A stretch of DNA of 64,000 nucleotides, taken from assembly GCA_903813345.2 (NCBI GenBank), contig CAIIXF020000012.1:28842184-28906183 (forward strand), written 5' to 3'. The DNA comes from Owenia fusiformis. Its lineage: Eukaryota; Annelida; Polychaeta; Sabellida; Oweniidae. The notes under the pieces were generated by a model. That model saw only the letters and a list, made by a program, of their open reading frames with translations. It was not told the DNA's origin and ran no database searches. A program made the translations under genes and the position numbers. This document shows, one piece after another, positions 43,204 to 55,200 of the stretch; position 1 is the first letter of the stretch, and every line of letters starts with the position of its first letter.

Positions 43204-43718
43204 CACGGACGTCAAGTACGTTTCTGGCGAAAGCCAGAGCATAGATTATTTAGAGGACTGGAAACAAGAATGACCTACCTTTTTATTTCCCGAATCTCGC
43301 CTGAAATTAGCTCATTTTGGTGACTGTAACCTGTATATCTGTATTAATAGAGTCTTCTTGTATCACATTTGCCTCAATTTTAAAGTTTTATTGGTATTTT
43401 TAATATGATTTCACTGTTTTTGTGGACTGGTACGATCAGCCAAGCAAATGGCAGCTGACCTGTTCAAAGTACTTTTAGTACAATAATTTTGGAAACAACA
43501 TTATTGTATGTTTATATATGTCTTAAATATGGAAATAAAATAACCTTAAAAAAAAAAAAAAAAAATTATACTAAATAGATCTACTAAGCATCTAAGGTAA
43601 GTAAAACTAGATGAACAGGCTGAGTCAATAGTGATAAATAGGCCAACACGAATTGGCAGAATTGAAATAGACTGCCATCTTGTTTCCAGTCCTCTTAAAT
43701 ATTTACTTGACGTCCGTG
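43204..43718. mobile_element. 515-bp MITE with CACGGACGTCAAGTA ends and 8-bp target duplication
   Basis: The perfect 15-bp inverted termini CACGGACGTCAAGTA are flanked by GTCAGAAT on both sides (43196-43203, 43719-43726). It interrupts a RepC copy whose two halves (43095-43203 and 43719-43790) continue across the insertion. The CA-start and 8-bp duplication suit P-like or hAT-like elements. An A run lies near 43550-43565. No transposase. Confidence 0.85.
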
Positions 43719-43729
43719 GTCAGAATGGT

Positions 43730-45120
43730 GAAAAAATGCATGATTTTGAAAGAAATTTTGGCCAGGGGGGAGGGTTCGCCCCAACCCCCCATGACTACGG
43801 GCCTGCAGGTCTTTATATGCGCGCACAGCCAGAACATATAGATAGTCGGTACAGTAGTTTTACTTTATATCGGTTATGTAACTAGGATAGGAAATATATG
43901 AGGCACAAGAATACAGAATTAAAATAAAGTTTCTTGTGTTACACCCATCATTTGCTCATTTTTAACAGACTATTATGCATGTGTAAAATATGTATACATA
44001 TATACTATGCAATTACCAACTCACAAGGGGACTTTTTAAAATTCTATCATAGAGGTATCACGGATACCCGATGTTGTTCCGATCCGCGGAATTAGGCTCT
44101 CAAACGGAACAAAAATTAAATTAATTTAGAATAGATTGCAAATATTTTAACATTTTTCTGATTCGGGCCTCAAAAAATTCAAAATGGCCGCCTTATGCGG
44201 GAGTTCGCGATTGTTTTCCGATCTAAAAGTATGGCTATATCATACTCAAATTGAAGGAATTTCAGAGAAGATCACAATTATGGCATTGTTTTTCTGATTT
44301 GCGCCTCTGAAAATTCAAAATGGCTGACTAGAGCAGAAATTCGCCATTACTTAGAGTTATCTTGAAAGTATGGTTACATGATACTACAATGGTTTAAAAT
44401 ATTTATTGAAGGTTAGAGTAGATGGTAACTATTTCATTGTGACTGTTGTACAGATTGATGATTTATATAGTGTTCATTGGGATTTGCTACTCCGTGGAGT
44501 TGCCATTTTCTAGTTGAAATTTGATGCCACTTGTAGCACTAGTTTCAAAGCCAAATGTTCCAAACAGAACTGTTCTGATCTGATTTTTGTTTGTACCTTC
44601 AATGGATTATACAATAATTGAAATAAAAGCTTCAAATAAAAAGGCTCTTTTCTTCTTCTTTCACATGGTTTTATTTTTATTGGTTATGGGGGGTGATTGT
44701 ACCCATCGCACCCCCCTGGCTAGGCCTATGACCTTGTTGAACATTCAGAGGCTACAGGATGATAAAAATTATTAATGAACAGGATTAATGATAATAAAGC
44801 TCAGTATTTTATTTCAAGTGTAATTTTACACTTATTAACATTAACATGTGAATCGATTCCTCAGGGTCTGCCCAGATGCTCTAACAAGGTTCTGTCTTAC
44901 ATGGCTTCTCCTCTATCAATCTGCAACTTGTCTTTTCGGATCGGATGGATATTGAGTTGGAAAAAGAGAATGGTGAGGGTAGAAACTCTAAGGAAACTCT
45001 CCTAAAGTGCATTAACAGGTTTTAAGAGGGTTATAAAATTCCACACCCCTATTTGAAGGGCTTTTAGGTCATATCTGAAAAGAATTGCTGCTGTTAACAT
45101 GGCCAAGGGGGGACTCATTG
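43730..45120. other. Intergenic, degraded repeats only
   Basis: 44160-44340 has an imperfect tandem unit of about 138 bp ('aaaattcaaaatgg(c)cg' at two places). 44580-44720 matches the inverse of 63160-63300 ('ttggttatggggg', 'aagcttcaaataaaaa'). No gene. Confidence 0.45.
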
Positions 45121-45129
45121 ACTAGTAAT

Positions 45130-45315
45130 GTATTGTGGTGTAGAATTTTATTTTGGCAAAACACTAACTTTTAAAATGACTGTAACTTTTTCCCATTAGG
45201 GAGTTAAACCATGATACTTGGCAAATGAAAACTTTAAAATGATATATGACACATACTATGAGGACACTGGAATATGTCTGCCTAGGGGGGGGGGGCATAC
45301 TTTCGGGACATCCTG
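45130..45315. mobile_element. Truncated mariner-like MITE copy
   Basis: Matches the inverse of 23776-23992 ('aaccatgatacttggcaaat', 'gatatatgacacatactatg') and keeps only the right end (CATACTTTCGGGACATCCTG, then TA). The left end is lost. Confidence 0.75.
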
Positions 45316-45319
45316 TATA

Positions 45320-46080
45320 TAAGAGGTATTTAATCCGAGTGGTTAATTTGCCAAATGGTCAAATTTTATCATCTTCCTAATGACAAGAAACTTCCCACTG
45401 GATAACATTATAAAGATAATATTTCCGACATTTAATTTTCCGAACCTTGCAAAAATTAGGCAATAGGCAAATTAAATGATTAGGCAAAATACCACTAGTA
45501 ATTTAATTGATTTGATGAATGAAATAATGTTATAATTGAGTTAGATTGACTTAAAATTCATGCAATTAATACCTGCAGATATGTTACATTTTGAGTGTTA
45601 TGATTTTGGAAAAATATTTGTTACCAGAATATTTTGTAATTTGGGACTTCAAACACTTCTAACATGTAATTTGTAACATAGCGTTAAAATAACACACGCG
45701 GTTTAGATTATTAAATATGTCATCAAACATAACTGAATTTAATTCCTTATGGTTTTCTATATAAAATCTCTTAAAATCTCATTAAAAAATCAGATTTCAA
45801 AGCTTTCAAAATGAAATGGATTTGATATTACAATTTAGGAAATAAGAAATATAGGGCATGATGGTATCCTTTTTATGATTAATATTTTATCGCGCTTGAG
45901 TTCTCTTAGGAAACAGCAGACATTAGCGATATCAAACGGATTTGAGACTTGGTAGACCATGAATTTGTTCGAGATTTTATAACAATATCAAACATTTAAA
46001 TGTTAAACCTATTTGTATCTAAGTATACCACAATGATAATGATTTGATAATAGAGTAACCGCAAATAAGTTGAATTTGCA
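45320..46080. other. Intergenic, nothing recognised
   Basis: AT-rich; no coding, repeats or motifs that I can support. Confidence 0.4.
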
Positions 46081-46094
46081 AGGGCTAGGCCTAG

Positions 46095-46275
46095 AACCTG
46101 TGACGTCAATTCTTTATCAACATTTATGCCTAGAGCAGTCTATGACTACGTTTACATTATTGTCTAACTCGAGGCTATTATAATTGTATTGCTTGCTGTG
46201 TAATTCGTAAACGCCAGCTATTTTTACATCGCTTATAACATGCGTTGCCGTAGCAACAAGCTATGATGTCATCCT
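46095..46275 (+). promoter_or_regulatory. Candidate promoter: CRE and X-box
   Basis: A perfect CRE (TGACGTCA, 46101-46108), a perfect RFX-type X-box (GTTGCCGTAGCAAC, 46244-46257) and a CRE variant (TGATGTCA, 46264-46271) lie within 175 bp. They are about 1.4 kb upstream of the zinc-finger gene's start-codon exon. A 5' untranslated exon between here and 47668 is likely, because that exon begins at a splice acceptor. Confidence 0.5.
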
Positions 46276-46279
46276 AACT

Positions 46280-47150
46280 CCATACAACAATTCAGAGCAT
46301 ATTGATTACTAAGACGCTTGTTTATACAGTGGTATAATACATTGGACGGTTTCCAAGGGATTGATCTAAAGTACTACACTTTTACATCATAACCACACAG
46401 AACATGTAATGCACTTTACAGTAATTGTTCACATCAGATTTGCCGATCGCTATCATATGAAATTTTCTCAATATATTGATGGATTATTGTGACTTGAGCA
46501 ATGACAGTGCTCTCTATCTGAAATGTCTTATTGATGATTGCATAAGGATTATAGGAAAAGATTAAATTATTAATGTGAGTTACTCAACTACAGAGAAGTA
46601 GTTTTGAGTTTGATGGATTTCAGTAATGGCTGCACATGACTATGGCACTATGAATATGGCACTATGGCTATGCAAAGTATATCTCAGCAAGTTGACTTAA
46701 TTTAGCACAAAAAAACTGGGTATTTGGTCAAATAAAGTTAGCAACAATTAAGACTTCCTCAAGTCTTGCAAACAAGCCAGAAAAACCATTGGGGTTTTGT
46801 CAAGCTTGAAACTGAGCTGCTTTATACAAAAACTCACATCTGAGGACTTTTCAAGACTTGAGTGCAGGACTAATCAGATATTTACAACATATATATTTGT
46901 TTACCAATCTAACAATATGTGAGTGTGTCTGACATCAAAACTTTTCATATGAAGTAGTACACTCATCAGAATTTTTTTAATTCATAGTTTAATTAGTTTG
47001 TAAGTTTTCAGGGCAATATTTTAGAATTTACTTATTTTAAGTATAATTTTTCGTATTTTGGATGTTATGAATTTATTTGAGATGCCATCGCAGAGGTATA
47101 AACTGTACCGACTGATGATTTAGATAGGACACCCAAAATCTAATCTCTTA
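46280..47150. other. Probable 5' intron of the zinc-finger gene
   Basis: AT-rich; no coding or repeats recognised. The start-codon exon is preceded by an acceptor at 47666-47667, so an upstream non-coding exon should exist in or near this interval. I could not place it. Confidence 0.3.
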
Positions 47151-47164
47151 AATCATGGTAACAT

Positions 47165-47600
47165 ACAATATAATACCAGACAGTGCTTATATGGTGCCAT
47201 ATGGTACTGTTAGAGTGTATGGTACCATATCCTACATTGTCTTGGTATCATTTTATACTGTAGTACCATACGGCATTGTTGCTAATATGGTACTGCTGGA
47301 ATCTACTGGTACCATATTTTGCAGTGTCACATGGTACCATTCTCATAGTACCATATGGTATTGTTATATGGTACTGTTGGAGTCTATGGTACTATATTTT
47401 AAAATGTCATATGATACCGGTCATTATAGTACCATATGGTATTGTTGTTTAGTGCTATGTGGTACTGTTGGAGTCTATGGTACTATATTTTAAAATGTCA
47501 TATGGTACCATTCTCATTATAATACCATATGGTATTGTAGCTTAGTGCTGCTGGAGTCATAGATAGTACCATATTCTAAAGTACCATAAGGAACTCCATT
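47165..47600. repeat. Imperfect tandem repeat rich in CATATGGTACCAT
   Basis: 'ggtactgttggagtctatgg' and 'actatattttaaaatgtcat' recur about 90 bp apart. Palindromic NNATATGGTACCATNN blocks occur throughout. It ends about 70 bp before the zinc-finger gene's coding exon acceptor. The 112-codon frame is a by-product. Confidence 0.7.
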
Positions 47601-47708
47601 TTTATAGTGTCATATAATGGAATTATTCAGATAATTTGAAAATAATTTTTATGATGTTTATTTCCAGGTAATGTAACAAGAAGTTGATTAGATAACAGCA
47701 CCATCACC

Positions 47709-49284
47709 ATGGCAACCAGTCAGACAGTAGATATAAACACTTCTACGCCATCAATCAATGCAACAGTCCTTAATAATGACACTGCCAATGGGAAACAAAA
47801 TGGAGCAATAGATCCGACTGAAAGCAACCATGTTATGGAGAATGAATCAGGTTTTGATTTTCCAGTTAAGGATGAACCAGAGGATTACGAGGAGTATAAC
47901 AGTGATGGTGAATATGTTGATACAAATATTGAATACACAGCTGTTAAATACGAAGACAATGATGTTGGTGGTGAACAGTATGCAACTGAGTTAGATGAAG
48001 CCAATGATAATGTGGAATATACTCAAATAAAGGGCGAACCATTATCATCATCTCCTGAGGCAACGGATTCAAACAGCCTAGAAAAACCTCCAAATAGCAC
48101 AAATGATATTCTTGTTCCTGTTCAAAATGATAACACAAATAGAACATATGGGACTGATAATTACCTGGACGAGAAATTTACTAAGGCGCCTCTTGTGAAA
48201 CATCGTGATAATAATAGAAAAGTTGTCGCAACTTTTGCTCCAAATCTGGAATCATCAAACTTTTATGCGTGTAAGAAATGCTTTTACTTCACTGATCAAA
48301 CAAAGCATGTGTATCGTCACGTGAAAGTGCACGATAGTGGCGCTGTCATCAACGTCCTTTGTGGTACCTGTAAAGAAATGTATCCTGAAGATCAAATGAG
48401 ATTTCACATCATAAAAAAACATTTCGGCGTTTCACCAAACATACTACTTGGAATCAACACAAATATATTCCAAGTGGAGTCTGATGTAGCCACATTACTA
48501 GATAATAATCCGTATGTATGTAAACTTTGCAGTTATAAAACAAATCTAAAGCGGTTAATGTATCTCCATTTAGGTACTAAGCATTACAAGGCAGAGTTGT
48601 ATGAGTGTACGTACTGTCATTTCAATTCTGTGGAAAAAGAACAAGTCTATATACATTATTTACAAAATCACCCCAAGTGTAAGTCAGGGGGAATCGACTC
48701 GGTAGTGGTAACGCAGAAAAACTCTTGGGAGAGATTTCTGAAAGTAATTGACAATTTATATTTTTGTCACATTACCCCTACAGAACTTCAGAATCTACAG
48801 AATCGAATCAGCTCACCGAACCGAGTGCATAAAAGGACAACTAAAGGTCAAAAGCTGATATTTCATGAAAAAATACAAATGGCTAATGAGCAGTTACCTT
48901 GGCAATTCAATGAACACAAATTTCATCAAACTCCAGACAACCAGATTGTCGGAACCAAATGTCACAGTCTTCAAACCGACACCCCTGGTTCTTTAAAAAA
49001 TATCATGAATCCTAGTAGCTCCCTTAAGTCAGGCTCCCCAAATCCTGGCGCAGGCTCCACCAATCTTGGCACTGGCTCCACCAACCTTGGTGCAGGCTCC
49101 ACTAGTCTTGGCACTGTCTCCAATGACCTTGTCACAGGCTCCACCATCCTCACAACTTCCAAGTCCCTCCAGTGTGGATCTACCACCCTCCTTGAAGGGT
49201 CTGATAAACCACCTTCTTGCAGTAGAGCATCCCCAAAGAATGTGGAGGAGCCAATATCTGGGGAAAATCTTATTAATTTTCTTG
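47709..49284 (+). CDS. Zinc-finger gene, coding exon 1
   Basis: Residues 1-525 plus one base. It has an acidic Asn/Glu-rich N-terminus with three SUMO-type sites (from K54), then four C2H2 fingers (YACKKC.., LCGTCKEM.., YVCKLCSY.., YECTYCHF..). The end is a 7-residue Gly-Ser-Thr repeat (TNLGTGS, TNLGAGS, TSLGTVS). The frame stays open to a TAG at 49314, but a CTTG|GTAGGT donor at 49284 leads in phase to exon 2, so the last ten codons are intronic or an alternative end. Confidence 0.88.
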
Positions 49285-52200
49285 GTAGGTGTGAACTCTT
49301 ACCAGATCTAAGCTAGAATTTACAAATTCAACCACGGATTTGAGTGCTATTTTATGACCAACTCATTTAATATTTAAGTAAGTTATAAAACAGTACATCA
49401 AACCGTCACCCCCGGGCCGTCATCCGACAGCTGTTCAAGAGGCACTGTTGATGTTTAATATCAGGGACAGTTTGGTACCCCTTGTTATTAAAGGCCCTGT
49501 GCAAAGTGGTTTGAACTTCATATGGGACCTTAAAACATAATGTAAAATGATTCATGTTTATTATATAAAGCAACTGTCAAGTTCCAATGTATTGTTCTCT
49601 GAACCACTTTATTGTATACTTGTACTGTATACATGTATTGTATACATATACATGTACAATGTACATACTTTGAATTAATTGCTCTCTCTTAGTCTATATT
49701 AATTTTCAATTAATTATATTTTTTTAATACTTGAACATTGAAAAAAATTAGGATAAACACTGCATTGGTGAAGTGCTTTTTAATCACTCCCCCATGTGTT
49801 GACAGTGTTATGAATGGTCTCCACCTTATGGGGGTGGTTAGTGTTTGGCAGTTGGTGCCTGTAACAAATGGCAGGTTTTAATATCTATGTCACATTGATA
49901 AATTCATCCTCCGATCACAGGGCTTCAAAATCCAGAATATCTTCTTCTTTTTACACCCTGCTAGAAGCAGTCAGCTTTTCCCCAAATAAGAACTCGCAAT
50001 TTGATTCGCGACAGCAATACGTCATCGGTGCATAATTAGATCATGTGACTCAGTTTAATTGGACGCTTCCAAATTGGTTATAGCAGGGTGAAGAAGGAGG
50101 TACGGATTCTGTACACCTGCTTAGGAGGATGTGATAAATTGGACTAGAAAAAGTGTATACTTGGAAAGGATTTACTGTATTTCTAATTCCGATTTGATAT
50201 ATTTGATTTTTCACTGTAGGTACACATGGCAATGTTGTGAACTCTCTACTCAGTGCAAAGTCCGAAGAGGAACAGAAAGATGCCCTAGCATTGCTGAAAC
50301 CCCGCACTAAATCACAGTCAGGCTCTGGGAAAAGAAAAAAGCGTAAACCAGATTTAAGACCTGATAACTTGGAGGCAACCAATCCAAAGCCATCCTACCC
50401 AAATAAACCCACAGGTTTGACAATTTTTGTTAAATAGTTTTTCATGAACTAATTTATATTGATGTTAAGATTCTCCATAAAAAAAAATAAATAAAATAAA
50501 AAAATAAATAAAAAAAGTTTCTCCATGTCCATTGGTTATTGTGTAATTTATGTCTAATACAGGGACTCACCAGGTCCTCTGATAACAGGGGTTTCATAAG
50601 CAGTAGCAGGCAACAGGCGATTTTCACCCATTGATTTTACAAAATCGCCTGTTGTTTTTAGGGACTATTCAACTTTTCCTTGTTAAATCTATTCATTTAT
50701 TTAGCATGTTGTGGGAAATATTAGTTAAACCCCTATAATATCTTTAAAGCAAATGTGTTATTTTAGGTCTGATAGGAACCCCACAGGTTGCCTGGCCAGT
50801 AAGGGCTGAGCCTGGAGGTGGGCCTAACATTAGGTTCAAATTACCAATACCAAAAAACCCCAAAGAAGGATTCAGAACAGCCTGGGAGGTAAGATTCTTA
50901 AAGGAAAGCTATGCTCAAATAATGAGATTCTTAAAGGAAAGCTATGCTCAAATAATAAGATTCTTAAAGGATTACTATGCTCAGCCTATTATAGAATGGT
51001 GATTTATATCTGGAATGATTCCAGTCTGTTTTAAAATGGTGATTGATATGTAAAATGTATTTCAGCCTGTTATAAAATGGTGATTTATATCTGGAATGAT
51101 TCCAGTCTGTTATAAAATGGTGATTTTGTAAAATACATTTCAACCTGTTACGAAGTGGTGATTTATACCTGAGATATATTTCAGACTATAATAGAGTTGT
51201 AATTTATATCTGAAATGTTTCTTAGCCTGTGGTAGAACCTGAGGAGACTGGTTGGACACTAGAAGATGAGCAGCAATACCAGAGGCAGAAGCTTCAGTCT
51301 ATTCTACAGACCAATAATGAACCACAGAGGATAGAAGAAGTGAGACAAATCATATGATAAAGTAGTCTATTTTAGAGGCTATGGGGTAAATACAATGATG
51401 AACCACTAAGGTTAGAGAAGCTGGACAAATATTCATGTTTTTCAGATGAACGGTTATTTTTTTATATATTCTGATGCATGATGCATAAGTGATGCATCTA
51501 ATGGTACAGCAGTCCTAAACCATGAGGTCAAGGTCATACACCATTCGCATTATAAGGCCATGTATTAAATGTATTCAAGTAAACATTTACTGATATTTTA
51601 AATTAAAAGTTGCTTCTTATTAGATAACTATGAAGTGTTGTATTGCACCCAGGAAATGAGATAGATATTTATATGGATTGAAAATATGATAAAAAATAAT
51701 GCTCATTTTGAAGTTCTCACATCACAATAAAACCACACCCCTTTGTCTCGATCTTTCCAAAGTAAGATCAATTGATTGCAAACGACATATTAAGAGGGGG
51801 TGTGGTTAACCCTGATGAAGTTCTCATGTTTGTAGCACACCCCCTCTCGAAAGCCCATGATTTCATTTAGATATGGGACTCAGTTTTAGATAGAAAGTAC
51901 AGTATATCCATCAAGAAAAATATGACATGTATGTGTAAAATCTCCCAGTCCATAACTACCTTGTATTTCAGGGTGAAGTTGAAATAAAGCAAGAGCCAGA
52001 TGACGGCGATGACAAGAGAGAAGTGATGCATCTTGTTGACCCAATGGAAATAAATGGTAAACATATAGTCCCTTAGTCTCTTAGTCATTGCCTCACATGA
52101 TTTTTGGAAAAGTTACCAAAATAGATTCCAATGATATTCTTTATAATTTGGCATGAATGAAAACTCAACTGCCAATTCAAGATTAGACACTGTCTTACAT

Positions 52201-55200
52201 GATTTTTGAAAAAATCACCAAAATAGGCTCCAGTATACCTTGAATGCAAAAATATGTGATGGAATTTTTGCGACTGTTACCTCTTTATGTCACCACCAGA
52301 AGTAGTGACATATTGTTTTATTCTCCAATTTTTTGTGGATGGTGTTTGGCGGTTGTGCTTGGCAGTCAGTGTCTGTAACAAATGGCATGTGGTGACATTT
52401 TTTGCATGTCAATGCCTTGTTTTTTTGCTGATGACCCAAAATTCTAAGGAAGCCTCTGTCATTTTATTTCCAGATGAAGAGACTGGGGATCTCACTGAGA
52501 CAGATGACTCTTACGAAGAAGCAGATGATGATGACGGGCAAAGTGAACCTGCTGATAGGACAAAACGTAGGAGGACCAATAAACAAGATGCTTCACTCAA
52601 GAAACGTAGGTTTCATCCCTGCAAGTGTCATTTTTGAGACAATGGGCTAAATCAACCAAAATTTCCTTTGTATAACTATAATATTGTGAGGTCTAAATAA
52701 ATGTTACATATGCTATTTTGTTCCAACAAGGTTCGGAAAGACATTTTATTTCATTTTCAAGAACTGGTAGAAAGGAACAATGTTAAAAAATGTTAACAAA
52801 AACAGTTATATAAAATATATAAAGATAATTTTCGCATTAAATTGTTATCAATCAGTCAACATAACATAAAGGACTGTGTTTTTTACAGAATGTTTTCTAT
52901 AATTGGTTTAAGAGAAAAACATTGTTGAATTCAGTTCACCATATCGATACCACTCCTTTGTGGTATCATGAATTTATGAGATCCATGGTTGTAGCCAGGC
53001 ATGAGGCAGGTGAGGCATATGCCTCATCAAAATTTTACAAAAATAAATTGTTCAGATCACTTTTCAACTAAAACTGTGGAAAATAAGTCCAAAGATAGTA
53101 ATACACCATATTAAGTCTAAATTAGCCTCACCTGATCGTTTTTGCCTCACCTGATCATTTTTGCCTCTCCTGATTTTAGATCCTGGCTACTCCCGAGGTC
53201 TGGCTTAGTACCTGTGATAATGATTTTGATTTCAGGGAGACAATATGAGGAGGATGACGAGGACTGGGTGCCTCCTAAACCATCTCCAAAACGTAAACGA
53301 CTAAATATCTCACGGAAAGACCAAACTCAATCTGTTCAAGACTCCGATTCCACTGAGACTAACACAAACACTGTCGCAGTTCCGCCAGCCCCTGTAGAAC
53401 AAGAGCTTTTCCCCCTTGAAGAAATCGATAAACCAAATAAGGAGATATACATCTGTAAATCGTGTGTTTATGTCAGTACGACAATACGGGCGGTGAAGGT
53501 GCACTCAAAGCGTTTTCATTGCGAGTATAAACCGTATAAATGTCGTTGGTGTTCTGCTGGGTTTGTAGAACGAATGGACGTAGTGAACCATCAGCAGGTT
53601 GAACATAACATCAAATCGGCTTTGGATAAGCAAGATTGGATATGGAACTCCCAGGAGGGATTTGAATCTGAGCTACTAATGCAGAATTCATTCCGGACGT
53701 TAATGGTCAACGATAAACAGGTGAAGGAGGTCTTCAAATGTTCCAAGTGTGTCTTTGTGACGACATTCCGGGAAATCATCGAGCGTCATGTTAGCATGGT
53801 TAGTGTATTTGTTTTGTCAGGTTATGTCTTATGTGCAATGTTGCTATGTTTCAGTGTATGGTACGGTTAAAGGATAGGCCACTGTAAAATATGGCACTGT
53901 ACTGTAGACTCAAATTGTAGATACCCCAAGTTATAATGTATATATAAATGTGGGGTCTTGTATAATTATTACATACATCAGAGGTCTTAATGTAGGTCTT
54001 AAATCTTTCTTAAATGTTAATAGTTTTACTGGATTAATATGTCAAATGTATTTGTGTTTCACACTCTGTGAAATCATCATAGACTCTAAAAATGGTAAGA
54101 GAAATATAAGAATTCTATATATATTTTTTTTAAAAGGAGTTCCCATGGGGGCCCTATCGCTACCCATTTGTTTATCTCATGTTGAGTACTTTTTTCTCTT
54201 CGATTTATGTTTTCATTTCATCTACAAAATAACTATTCTATAATCACATGTACACCACCTCAGATTAGACATTTTTGCAAGAGTCAAGATTGCTCCATAG
54301 CAACCCTAAAATTCAGTAATATCAAGATCGTGTGACGTAGTATACCCTTTCGTGACGTAGTATACCCTTTCTAATGTTGAATATGATGCTTTTAGATGCA
54401 CGCAGAGGTTCAGGAGGATTGCTATACTATTACAAAAGAAGAGGAATTTAACTCTGGTGATAACATCACAGTGAACTTCCAGTGTCAAGCCTGTAGCACG
54501 AGAGCGATGAATTTCCTCGGACTCCGTTACCACATCCTATACTGCACCAAGGTCATTATGAATTGGTTTGAGAAAACAAAATTAGAGACCACGAATTCAA
54601 ACCATTATGACGTGTGTGTGAAAGATCTTTTGAGACTCCCGCGATATTGCATTATCTATTCACATGAGAATCTATACAAAGTCGTCCCCGAATCGATATC
54701 AGTTTCAAGACTGCGTATCACTGGGGTTGTAGGGGTAAACACAGAAGCAAATGATGCGAATGACGCTCCAAATGAAGCTGCTCAACCAATGGAAGTAACA
54801 AGAAAAACTCGAAAGGATAAGAAGGCTTTGTTACATCAGTATTTGAACAATTTAAAAAAGACGACTGTACCTGAAATTGTCGTTGAAAAACCATCAGAAT
54901 CCCCACCAATCGCCATTAACCCAAATTCCAACGAACCTTTCATTACAATCACCCAATTTCAACAAATGAAAAAAGGAACTATGAAAACGAAACCTGAGGA
55001 ACATGTAGACGATCAAAGCACAAGAACTGTTGGGCTTGATCTATCCCATAATAATAATACAGGAAGTAGCTCACCTTCAGATTCGGAAGATAAAAAGGAA
55101 GGGTCAAAAAGAAGGCAGACTGCACCAAGAAAGTTGGACAAGATTATCAATAAACTGATATCGTCTGCTTCTCCTAGTAGCTCACCTCAGCCTCTTTCTG

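Noticed and set aside
49285-49316. TAG at 49314 as the true end of a 535-residue protein
   Set aside because: A good GTAGGT donor at 49284 leads in phase through seven more exons with further zinc fingers. The short form could still exist as an alternative end.
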